Part shown: positions 44,390 to 51,554 of the stretch, piece by piece | Numbering within the stretch: position 1 is the first letter of the stretch | Layout of the letters: the number at the start of each line of letters is the position of its first letter | DNA from: Pedobacter sp. ISL-64 | GTDB taxonomy: Bacteria > Bacteroidota > Bacteroidia > Sphingobacteriales > Sphingobacteriaceae | DNA: 64,000 bases | Direction: 5' to 3' | NCBI RefSeq assembly: GCF_018613605.1 | Contig: NZ_JAGGPU010000016.1 | Span: 111,709-175,708 of the forward strand | Program-made: the position numbers and the translations under genes | The notes under the pieces: model-generated | What the model was told of the DNA's origin: nothing | Databases searched by the model: none | Seen by the model: only the letters and a program-made list of their open reading frames with translations

Positions 44390-44785
44390 ATGAATGAAGT
44401 TAAAGAAACATCCACCATACAATTAAATAAGCAAACGGTCTTTAAATTGTGCCCGGTTACCTACGTGATGGAAAAAATTGGCAGCTACTGGAAACCGATT
44501 ATTATCTTCCACTTAATGTCTGGATCAAAACGGTACGGAGCGTTAAAAAAAGCAATGCCTCATATTACAGAAAAGATGCTTGCACAACATTTGAGGCAGC
44601 TGGAAGCAGACGGACTGATTTCGAGGGTAGCATTACCTGTGATACCGCCGCACGTTACCTATAGCCTGACGGATGCGGGACAGGCTTTGCGACCTGTGTT
44701 ATACGCCATGGCAAACTGGGCAATTGAAGATGGGCAACAAAGAGAAGAGCCACTTTTTAAAACGATGGAACAGTTTCCGGCATAA
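44390..44785 (+). CDS. HxlR family winged-helix transcriptional regulator
   Basis: Protein of 131 residues. The HxlR domain starts with CPVTYVMEKIGSYWKPIIIFHL and continues RYGALKKAMPHITEKMLAQHLRQLEADGLISR, a typical winged helix with the redox/thiol-sensing Cys near the N-terminus. It acts as a dimer on the adjacent gap. ATG 44390 was chosen; a GTG at 44357 would extend it across the candidate operator. Confidence 0.92.
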   Translation: MNEVKETSTIQLNKQTVFKLCPVTYVMEKIGSYWKPIIIFHLMSGSKRYGALKKAMPHITEKMLAQHLRQLEADGLISRVALPVIPPHVTYSLTDAGQALRPVLYAMANWAIEDGQQREEPLFKTMEQFPA

Positions 44786-44883
44786 GTTAATAACCCGCAT
44801 CCGTAAATCATAAATCAGGCGCTACGGAATATTTGTCTTTTTGTTTAGATCGCGGTGATTGTCATTTCGATACCATAAAGAAT

Positions 44884-44929
44884 AAAATATACTAAAAAGT
44901 ATTTTTAATTAAACTTTTTAGTATATTTT
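44884..44929. promoter_or_regulatory. TetR-type operator, inverted pair
   Basis: AAAATATACTAAAAAGT (44884-44900) and its exact reverse complement (44913-44929) form a 17-bp perfect inverted repeat with a 12-base spacer, 21 bases before the TetR start. The same 17-mer recurs before the next gene, so it is probably the TetR binding site (autoregulation). Confidence 0.75.
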
Positions 44930-44950
44930 CGTGGTGTAAAATTCATTAAT

Positions 44951-45541
44951 ATGCTTACTAAAGCCGAAAGAACAAAGCAATTCATTCTGGAAACAGCAGC
45001 CCCTATCTTTAATCAGAAAGGAATATCAGGCGCTAATATAGACGATGTGCTTGCTGCTACAAAATTGACTAAAGGATGCCTTTATGGTCATTTTGAAGGT
45101 AAGGACGACCTTGCCTTGCAAGTTGTTGATTTTATGCTGAAAACCAGCGGTGAAAAAATGTTATCAACTATCGGTAAGGGTAAAACAGCAAAGGCTAAAG
45201 TGTTTGCCTTTCTCGATTTTTACAAGGATCCTTTGAACACCTACTTAAAAGGCGGATGCCCAATATTTAATGTTGCGGTCGAATCTGATGACCATTTTCC
45301 GGCAATTAAAGAGAAAATAGCCGGTGTAATAAGGCGTGGGCAGGAAATATTTGTTGGTATTTTAAAACAGGGCATTAAGGATGGAGAGTTTTCTGACGAA
45401 CTTGACCCTGCTGTATATGCATTTAAAGCTGTAGCTGCTGTTGAAGGTGCAGTGATTATGTGCAGGTCTATGAACACGGCAAAACCGATGGCGAGTTTGC
45501 TCAAAAACCTGAAAGCGGAATTAGAAAGTTACGAGATCTAA
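44951..45541 (+). CDS. TetR family transcriptional repressor
   Basis: Protein of 196 residues. N-terminal TetR HTH (about 8-54: RTKQFILETAAPIFNQKGIS, then IDDVLAATKLTKGCLYGHFEGKDDLA) and a C-terminal ligand domain containing LKGGCPIFNVAVESDDHFP, typical of the TetR group that controls SDR/MDR reductases for electrophiles. It likely represses its own gene and the SDR/MDR genes downstream through the 17-bp operators. Confidence 0.94.
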   Translation: MLTKAERTKQFILETAAPIFNQKGISGANIDDVLAATKLTKGCLYGHFEGKDDLALQVVDFMLKTSGEKMLSTIGKGKTAKAKVFAFLDFYKDPLNTYLKGGCPIFNVAVESDDHFPAIKEKIAGVIRRGQEIFVGILKQGIKDGEFSDELDPAVYAFKAVAAVEGAVIMCRSMNTAKPMASLLKNLKAELESYEI

Positions 45542-45553
45542 TTTTTTTTATTA

Positions 45554-45650
45554 AAAATATACTGAAAAGTCTTTTTTTAAAACTTAGCTAAAAAAGACAT
45601 AAATACATCTTAAATAAAGAGCCAAATTGCAATAAAATATACTAAAAAGT
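45554..45650. promoter_or_regulatory. Two TetR-type operator half-sites before the SDR gene
   Basis: AAAATATACTGAAAAGT (45554-45570) and AAAATATACTAAAAAGT (45634-45650), in direct orientation and the latter 18 bases before the SDR ATG, copy the arms found at 44884-44929. They would bring the SDR/MDR genes under TetR control. Confidence 0.7.
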
Positions 45651-45667
45651 CTAAATATAAAAAAACC

Positions 45668-46435
45668 ATGCAAATAAAAGGAAAAACGGTACTGATCACC
45701 GGTGGGGCATCAGGTATCGGGCTGGAAGCAGCAAAACAATTTTTGGCTAAAGGTGCCAGCGTAATCATTACTGGCAGAAACCAAGGGAAATTAGATGATG
45801 CCAAGAAACTATATCCGGCAATTATAGCCATTAAAAGTGATGTCTCAGAAGCCGATGATGCACAAAAGCTTTTTAACCAGGTACAGCAACTGGGCGGTAT
45901 TGATATATTATACAACAATGCAGGTGTTTTAACCGATCCAATCAATCTCGGATCGGCAAACGAAAGGCATTTTAAAGATGCTGCCTACGAAATAAACGTC
46001 AATTACCTTGGGGTTATCCGGCTTAACAATCTTTTCATAGACATGCTGAAATCAAGGAAAGAAGGCGCAATCATCAACACGACCTCATTACTTAGTTATG
46101 TTCCATCATTGCTGGAAGCAACTTATTCAGCCTCTAAAGTAGCACTGCAGTTTTACACTAAATCACTTAGAAAACACCTTCAGATTTTGAACAGCAGCGT
46201 AAAGGTTTTTGAACTTTTGCCTCCTGTTGTGGCCACAGAAATGACGGCTGATAGGAACAGCAAAAAAATGACCACAGAAGGTCTGGTAAAAGCGCTTATC
46301 GCAGGTCTCAAGAAGGATCAGTTTACCATCCGTGTAGGGGATACAAAAGCATTGTATATCGTCAACCGGCTTTTTCCAGGAATTGCTTTTGGTTTGGTTA
46401 ATCCCAAGAAAGGTTACGGGCCATTAAAATCTTAG
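45668..46435 (+). CDS. Short-chain dehydrogenase (DltE-like)
   Basis: Protein of 255 residues. TGGASGIG near the start, ILYNNAGVL, INTTSLLSYVPSLLEATYSASKVALQF (catalytic Ser, Tyr, Lys) and a C-terminus like the DltE SDR at 40378. Reduces or oxidises an unknown small substrate. Under the TetR operators just upstream and followed by the remains of an MDR reductase gene, a set usually induced by reactive aldehydes or quinones. Confidence 0.92.
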   Translation: MQIKGKTVLITGGASGIGLEAAKQFLAKGASVIITGRNQGKLDDAKKLYPAIIAIKSDVSEADDAQKLFNQVQQLGGIDILYNNAGVLTDPINLGSANERHFKDAAYEINVNYLGVIRLNNLFIDMLKSRKEGAIINTTSLLSYVPSLLEATYSASKVALQFYTKSLRKHLQILNSSVKVFELLPPVVATEMTADRNSKKMTTEGLVKALIAGLKKDQFTIRVGDTKALYIVNRLFPGIAFGLVNPKKGYGPLKS

Positions 46436-46469
46436 AAACGATTCTCATCAAACATATAAAATAAAAAAA

Positions 46470-47458
46470 ATGAAAGCGTTCATTATAGACAAATATAAAA
46501 GCAAGGAAGGTGGTAAGATGAAAACGTACCCATTCCAGTATTGAAAGCTGATGAAGTATACGCTGCCGGCATAAACCTTCTCGATTCCAAAATAAGGAAA
46601 GGGGAGTTCAAACTTTTTTTGCCTTATAAAACACCATTTATTCTGGGCCATGACCTGGCCGGTATAATAACTAAGGTTGGTGCGCAGGTGCAAAAGTTTC
46701 AGGTTGGAGACCATGTTTATGCTCGGCCCGCAGATCATCGTATCGGAACTTTTGCAGAATTCATTGCCGTTAATGAGGCTGATTTGGCAATAAAGCCTGC
46801 AGAACTGACCATGGAAGAAGCGGCATCCATCCCACTCGTGGGCCTCACTGCCTGGCAGGCACTCATTGAAAAAGGGTAGCTGCAAAAAGGAGCGCTGGTT
46901 TTCATTCAGGCTGGCTCAGGCGGTGTGGGCACATTTGCCATTCAGTTGGCTAAATATCTGGGAGCTACGGTGGCTACAACTACAAGTACGGCCAACATCG
47001 AGTTGGTAAAAAGTCTCGGTGCAGATGTTGTTATAGACTATAGAAAGGATGACTTTGAGAAAGTTCTGAATGATTATGATCTGGTTTTAAATAGCCAGGA
47101 CGGATTGACGCTTGAAAAGTCGCTACAGGTATTAAAACCAGGTGGAAAGCTCATCTCGATTTCTGGTCCTCCCGATCCGGATTTTGCAAAACAAATCGGT
47201 GCCTCCTGGTTCGTGAAATTGATTATACGCCTGTTAAGCTCGAAAGTAAGGAAGAAAGCAAAAAGGCTGAATGTGGATTTTTCCTTTCTGTTTATGAGGG
47301 CTAGCGGATCTCAGTTGAATGAAATTACGACGCTTATAAATGCCGGGGCTATTAAGCCTGTGATAGACAAAATTTTTCCGTTCCAATCGGTCAATGAAGC
47401 AATAGCTTATGTAGAAAGTGGTCGTGCCAAAGGAAAAGTGGTAATAAAAATCAAATAA
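46470..47458 (+). pseudogene. Broken NADP-dependent medium-chain (quinone) oxidoreductase
   Basis: Starts MKAFIIDKYKSKEGG but stops after 24 codons in that frame; from about 46522 the homologous sequence (VPIPVLKADEVYAAGINLLDSKI) continues one frame over. A few residues also seem deleted before AAGINLLD. In that frame TAG at 46877-46879 interrupts the domain, after which FIQAGSGGVGTFAIQLAKYLGA (NADP-binding), SLGADVVIDY and the end (GRAKGKVVIKIK) are intact. It would have been a zinc-free MDR of the quinone reductase type. At least two independent lesions make it non-functional as a full protein. Confidence 0.88.
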
Positions 47459-47476
47459 ATAATTCTGTTGTATCCT

Positions 47477-47526
47477 CGTCCATTCCACACAGACGCCTTA
47501 ACTTGAAAAGTTTAGGCTTTTTGTTT
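47477..47526. repeat. Relic of tRNA-Asp 3' end with its terminator
   Basis: CGTCCATTCC (47477-47486) equals the last 10 acceptor/T-arm bases of the tRNA-Asp genes; after a short gap GCCTTAACTTGAAAAGTTTAGGC (47495-47517) and T-rich bases copy, with small deletions, the terminator of tRNA-Asp copy 1 (28597-28630). This is what an attachment-site remnant at the far end of an element inserted in tRNA-Asp would look like. Confidence 0.7.
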
Positions 47527-47609
47527 TTTTGACTATCATAACTTTCAAAGCCAATGCTTTTGTAGCGTTTTAATGCGCTTTGTCGTTTTTATTAAAAACC
47601 AAATAGACG

Positions 47610-48029
47610 ATGAAAAAAATAGCGCTTGTATTATTGTTGGGTATTGCCCTGTTAACCTGTAAAAAAAATAAAACCACTTCTGATTGTGGGGACAAAATCT
47701 GCACTGAAGAATTTGCCTCGGTAGTGTTAAAATTTATAGATAATAAAGGCGCTGGCGCTGAAGTAAAAGATTTCAATGTAATCAACCAAAGAACAGGAGA
47801 GCGGCTAACGGCTAATTCGAGTATTTATACAAATACCATAAAAGGCGTATTTATTATCGTTGATGATAATAATAAACTTGGTCTGTCAGAACAGGGAGAT
47901 GATCTGAAAATTACTGGTACCTCTGTAGAAACCAAGCAAACTAAATCTGTTGTGATTAAAGTAAGTGGAGGTAAGTGCGCTTGTCACATCAATAAAATTT
48001 CAGGCCCGCAGCAGATTGCTTTCGATTAA
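47610..48029 (+). CDS. Unknown small lipoprotein, 139 residues
   Basis: Lipoprotein signal MKKIALVLLLGIALLTCKKN (Cys17). The mature part contains a CGDKICTEEFASVVLKFIDNKG block, an INQRTGERL motif and a C-terminal CACHI; four cysteines could form disulphides. Similar small lipoproteins with the ICTEEF-like start are common in Bacteroidota; function unknown. It is the first gene after the tRNA relic and stands alone. TssQ of T6SS-iii is also a small lipoprotein, but I see no specific match. Confidence 0.75.
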   Translation: MKKIALVLLLGIALLTCKKNKTTSDCGDKICTEEFASVVLKFIDNKGAGAEVKDFNVINQRTGERLTANSSIYTNTIKGVFIIVDDNNKLGLSEQGDDLKITGTSVETKQTKSVVIKVSGGKCACHINKISGPQQIAFD

Positions 48030-48235
48030 AAGTTATTCCGAAAGCGGAAGTTGGATTGCCCTGATTCCTAATATTTAAATATAAACAATCTATTACGACG
48101 GACGTACCTTATTTGTATAGTGTACCGCCAACAATATTAACATTTTTAGGAATTACTACGCCTGATGTCATTAAGTTAAGGGATAAATCGTAAAAAGATG
48201 TCACCCTGAGAGATAATTTATTGTATAAAATCAAG

Positions 48236-48270
48236 ATAAAAAAAGCAGTACCCGGTTATGGGTACTGCTT
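48236..48270 (-). terminator. Terminator of the tssN-tssK operon
   Basis: AAGCAGTACCC (48243-48253) pairs with GGGTACTGCTT (48260-48270); on the minus strand it is followed by a run of T (48236-48243). It lies 29 bases after the tssK stop. The sequence 48030-48235 holds nothing recognisable. Confidence 0.88.
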
Positions 48271-48298
48271 CATTATTAATTTACTCCGAGAAATAATT

Positions 48299-49438
48299 TT
48301 AATCCAGCAATGTCCAGGTTTTTCTGGCCTGTACCTGCTGTACAACTTGCTGTTCGGCAACCACAATATTTTCTTTGTGCTGGCCAATGTATTCTAATCC
48401 ACTCAACTTATTCCAAAGTGCTACCAATACACTCATAAATTCGTTGGCCATTAGCATACTATTGTTAATTTGTTTATGATCGTAAACCAGTTCGATGGTT
48501 TTGGCTAAAAGCTCTTCAAAGTTTCCTGGGGTTACATCTTTCCACTCGTAAAAATACTTTAACAGTTCTTCTCTTTCGCGGGGATCAATCAGTTTAATTG
48601 CTGTAAAAAAAATGTGCGCCAAACTGGAGAAATAACCTACTAAAACTGCAGGCGATTCGCGGTGCGCAATGTTTCTATATTCGTAAAATAAACCTGCAAT
48701 GTAATCTACAATTTTCTCTGATATTAAACGGATATTCCTGCCTAGCGGCGTAATGTTGTCTCTTCCTCCTGTTTTGTCGATAATTTTAAAAGCCGCCAGC
48801 TGTAAATCATTTAGTAAAACACTAAAAGATTCATAATATCTAATCAGGGCTGGATGACTTGTTATGGTTGAGCTGGGCGGTATATAACTGCTGTTTATTG
48901 ATAACCTGCCATTTTCGTAGTAAACCTGCCCGATGGTTAAGAAATAGCTATCTGCTGTTTGTGAACCCACCTCACTCTCTGGTAAAACCGCAATAGCATA
49001 ACTTTTGGCAAGTTCAGGGTAACGGATCGGGTTTTCTTCAGGATTTGGTGTGCCTGTTGGTACACGGTTAAACGGACTTACCACTAATAAAATCACATAG
49101 TTTCTCGGTTCCGACTGGCCAAAATAATGGTTGTGTACCAGGGTATCCATATTATCCGATTGTACAATATCAATGTGGCAGCCTTCGGGCGTAATGGCAT
49201 TACAATATCTCACCCTTACCTCGATATGATTGGTTGCTTTTTCGATAATTTCGATATCGTGCGAACTTTTATAACCCGCAAAAGGTGGTAAAAATCCGTA
49301 ATTACTATTATTTAGATGTAGAGAGGCGGCATCGCGTACAAAGTCCTGCAAATAAAGATCACTTAATGTAAAATGATCACTGGAAAGCTTCATGCCATTA
49401 ATCCAGTTAATGGATTTATATTTTAGCGGCTTTATCAT
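48299..49438 (-). CDS. tssK: Type VI secretion baseplate protein TssK (T6SS-iii type)
   Basis: Protein of 379 residues. The N-terminus INWINGMKLSSDHFTLSDLYLQD parallels the V-x-W-x-x-G-M-x-L-x-x-x-H-F signature of TssK; the middle is the shell/neck part (ITPEGCHIDI, RNYVILLVVSPFNRVPTG) and the C-terminal third is helical. In canonical systems TssK trimers link the baseplate wedge to the membrane complex; here TssJLM are absent as usual in Bacteroidota. It lies 22 bases after tssN in the same operon. Confidence 0.85.
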   Translation of the reverse strand: MIKPLKYKSINWINGMKLSSDHFTLSDLYLQDFVRDAASLHLNNSNYGFLPPFAGYKSSHDIEIIEKATNHIEVRVRYCNAITPEGCHIDIVQSDNMDTLVHNHYFGQSEPRNYVILLVVSPFNRVPTGTPNPEENPIRYPELAKSYAIAVLPESEVGSQTADSYFLTIGQVYYENGRLSINSSYIPPSSTITSHPALIRYYESFSVLLNDLQLAAFKIIDKTGGRDNITPLGRNIRLISEKIVDYIAGLFYEYRNIAHRESPAVLVGYFSSLAHIFFTAIKLIDPREREELLKYFYEWKDVTPGNFEELLAKTIELVYDHKQINNSMLMANEFMSVLVALWNKLSGLEYIGQHKENIVVAEQQVVQQVQARKTWTLLD

Positions 49439-49460
49439 GGTAGATGTTTTTAATTATAGA

Positions 49461-50354
49461 TTAGATAAAGATAGCACTTTCTCCAACTTCGTTGGGTTTG
49501 TTTACGTTTTCAGATACCCGTTTAGCGTAAATCGTCATTTTTTCGGTAATGCCATTTTCGATAATGTCGAGATCAGGATCGATGAAAATATTGCGTTTAA
49601 AAAAAGAAGTTTTGATAAAGAAAATCCATTTATAATTTTCCATATCGTCGCCCCTGAATTCCACAGGGCTTTTGGCAAATTTTAAATTGTAATCATCAAT
49701 AAACTTGTGGAACCAGATACCGAAGTTCATGTTCTCTACAGCTTTTACCTTTACCTTTAAAGGTTCGGGATCGCTGCTTTTTTTGTAAAGCTCCAGCTCC
49801 AGTACCAATAAACGGTTAAAATCTACGTGGTCCATGTTGATGTCCAATGGAGTATCAGGGTATTTCCAGATCTTGTAGATTTCTGAAGGGATACCAAGTA
49901 GTGAAACATAAGCCCACCAAAAAATAAGTGGAACAAAAAAGCAGGTGATACTGCCTGCACCAAACCACCCAAAATTTACCGAGCTTAACCAGTTAAAGGC
50001 AAGCTGATATAAATAAACAGCTAAAATGGCCGAAATTAAAGTAGCGAAAAAGATAAAAACCTTGCGCTCCAGTACATCTTTAGGGTAGTATTTAGTTAAC
50101 AGATAAACGAAAATCGTGCCCATCAAGAGATAAAAAATACAGCAGATAATGTAGCCCCAGGGCATAAAATTAAAGTTTAGGAACCCTAAAAATCCCGGAA
50201 GGGCTAAAATAATGCCGATGAGCAGAACACTTACAATAAGTCTTTTGTTATTGAGAAACTGGTTCTTTTTGTTGATGATGGAAAGCACCGCTGTTGATAC
50301 GATGAAGATCAGCGGGAACAAGAGAAAGCGGATAAAAAATGATTGAACGTCCAT
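49461..50354 (-). CDS. tssN: Type VI secretion membrane protein TssN (Bacteroidota-specific)
   Basis: Protein of 297 residues with about five transmembrane helices in the first 165 residues (for example FFIRFLLFPLIFIVSTAVL, LIVSVLLIGIILALPG, YIICCIFYLLMGTIFVYLL) and a soluble cytoplasmic C-terminal domain (DHVDFNRLLVLELELYKKSS, WIFFIKTSFFKRNIFIDPDLD). This layout matches TssN, thought to form part of the envelope anchor that replaces TssJLM in T6SS-iii. Operon with tssK; divergent from the tssG-like gene. Confidence 0.85.
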   Translation of the reverse strand: MDVQSFFIRFLLFPLIFIVSTAVLSIINKKNQFLNNKRLIVSVLLIGIILALPGFLGFLNFNFMPWGYIICCIFYLLMGTIFVYLLTKYYPKDVLERKVFIFFATLISAILAVYLYQLAFNWLSSVNFGWFGAGSITCFFVPLIFWWAYVSLLGIPSEIYKIWKYPDTPLDINMDHVDFNRLLVLELELYKKSSDPEPLKVKVKAVENMNFGIWFHKFIDDYNLKFAKSPVEFRGDDMENYKWIFFIKTSFFKRNIFIDPDLDIIENGITEKMTIYAKRVSENVNKPNEVGESAIFI

Positions 50355-50380
50355 TAAATTTTTATAGATGAGATGTATTG

Positions 50381-50388
50381 CAAATATA
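50381..50388 (-). promoter_or_regulatory. Bacteroidota -7 box of the tssN-tssK operon
   Basis: Reads TATATTTG on the minus strand, 26 bases before the tssN ATG, in the 116-base gap shared with the divergent tssG-like gene. Confidence 0.6.
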
Positions 50389-50470
50389 GTATCTTTAATA
50401 TTTGATTATAATCGTTATTTTTTCGGTAATAAAAATTTAACCTATAACAAAAATGAAGCCTTAAAGTTTA

Positions 50471-51409
50471 ATGAAAAAGGAAACTTTGATTAATAACGAA
50501 CTATTTACAGATTACAAGGCCGTTGCCCACGCTGCCGACCTGATTGAACGTAAGGTAATTGATGCCGATAGGATTGAAATTATCCCATTAGGGCCCGATA
50601 AACGCGCTTTTGCAAAAGATATTGAGGATACCACGGCTTATTATTCTGAAAAAAGAAGGCACGAACGTATCCGCATCAGTACCAACCGCGAAGGATTGTA
50701 TGATATGCTACCTGAGGGGCTTTTCCACCGTCCGCCAACCGGTAGTGCCGGTATGGACGAGGAATCTATGATTAAAGATATCAGGGATAGGAGAGAGGAA
50801 GAAAAGGAAGCCAGGTTATTTTTTACACCCTTTGATACGGAAATTAATTATGTAAGGATCATGACCGAGCTATATGAAAATATGCTCGATAAAAAAACAA
50901 CCTATTCCGATTTAAGTCAGATTTTTGAATTCGGATGGGATGAATTTAATTTGCTCAACAAAGAACAAAGCATCATCTGGATGCACCTGCTGCCCGAAAT
51001 CCAGCAAAAGAGAAATGACATCGGTTTTGTATCAAAAGTACTTACTGCACTGTTTAACCTGCCACTTACCATTGTGGATGCTACAGCCAATATTGCACCG
51101 GTAAAAATTGCTGAAGAAATGCAGATGCAGTTGGGTGGAAGCGCATTGGGGATTGATACCATCATTGGTGATAGCTTTACCCCCGAACACGAAGCTTATA
51201 ATGTTAATATCGGTCCAACTTCGCCACAGGAACTGGTTAAGTTTATTCCCGGACAAAAAAACAGGGCCATTTTGGATATGGCTATCAGCTATTTAATCCC
51301 TGTAGATGCAGAGGTTAACGTAGAACTCCTTACTTCACCCGATTATCAGGAAACGGTATTGAGCGAGGATGGTGAGAGTGCTTATTTAGGGTATACGGTA
51401 TATCTTTAA
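50471..51409 (+). CDS. tssG: Putative T6SS baseplate protein, TssG-like
   Basis: Protein of 312 residues, soluble. Blocks such as RISTNREGLYDMLPEGLFHRPP and ARLFFTPFDTEINYVRIMTELYEN fit the diverged TssG of T6SS-iii, partner of TssF in the baseplate wedge; position between tssN/K and tssF/E agrees. Sequence alone is weaker here than for the other Tss genes, so identity rests partly on context. Single plus-strand gene, convergent with tssF, with a palindromic repeat between the stops. Confidence 0.7.
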   Translation: MKKETLINNELFTDYKAVAHAADLIERKVIDADRIEIIPLGPDKRAFAKDIEDTTAYYSEKRRHERIRISTNREGLYDMLPEGLFHRPPTGSAGMDEESMIKDIRDRREEEKEARLFFTPFDTEINYVRIMTELYENMLDKKTTYSDLSQIFEFGWDEFNLLNKEQSIIWMHLLPEIQQKRNDIGFVSKVLTALFNLPLTIVDATANIAPVKIAEEMQMQLGGSALGIDTIIGDSFTPEHEAYNVNIGPTSPQELVKFIPGQKNRAILDMAISYLIPVDAEVNVELLTSPDYQETVLSEDGESAYLGYTVYL

Positions 51410-51445
51410 ATAACATCATCTTCTGGCCTTTTTATATAAATGCGA

Positions 51446-51531
51446 TCGTCATTTCGAGCGGAGTGCAACGGAGTCGAGAAATCTATCTAGATAGATCTCT
51501 CCATTCCACTGCGTTCCAGTCGAGATGACGA
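51446..51531. repeat. Palindromic intergenic repeat, copy 3
   Basis: TCGTCATTTCGAGCGGAGTG (left) faces TTCCAGTCGAGATGACGA (right), with TCTATCTAGATAGA at the centre, so it folds almost fully. It lies between the convergent stops of the tssG-like gene (36 bases away) and tssF (23 bases away), where it could work as a two-way terminator. Confidence 0.87.
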
Positions 51532-51554
51532 CTTCTTTGAGGTATATCCTCAAC

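Noticed and set aside
28939..47476. Integrase, relaxase or transposase genes in the island
   Set aside because: Every long frame here matches an oxidoreductase, regulator, lipoprotein or glycosidase; no tyrosine recombinase or DDE motif was seen, so none is claimed.
47610..48029. The small lipoprotein as TssQ
   Set aside because: Only the lipoprotein signal and the nearness to tssK support it; a terminator and the opposite strand separate it, and the ICTEEF-like start belongs to a different common lipoprotein group.
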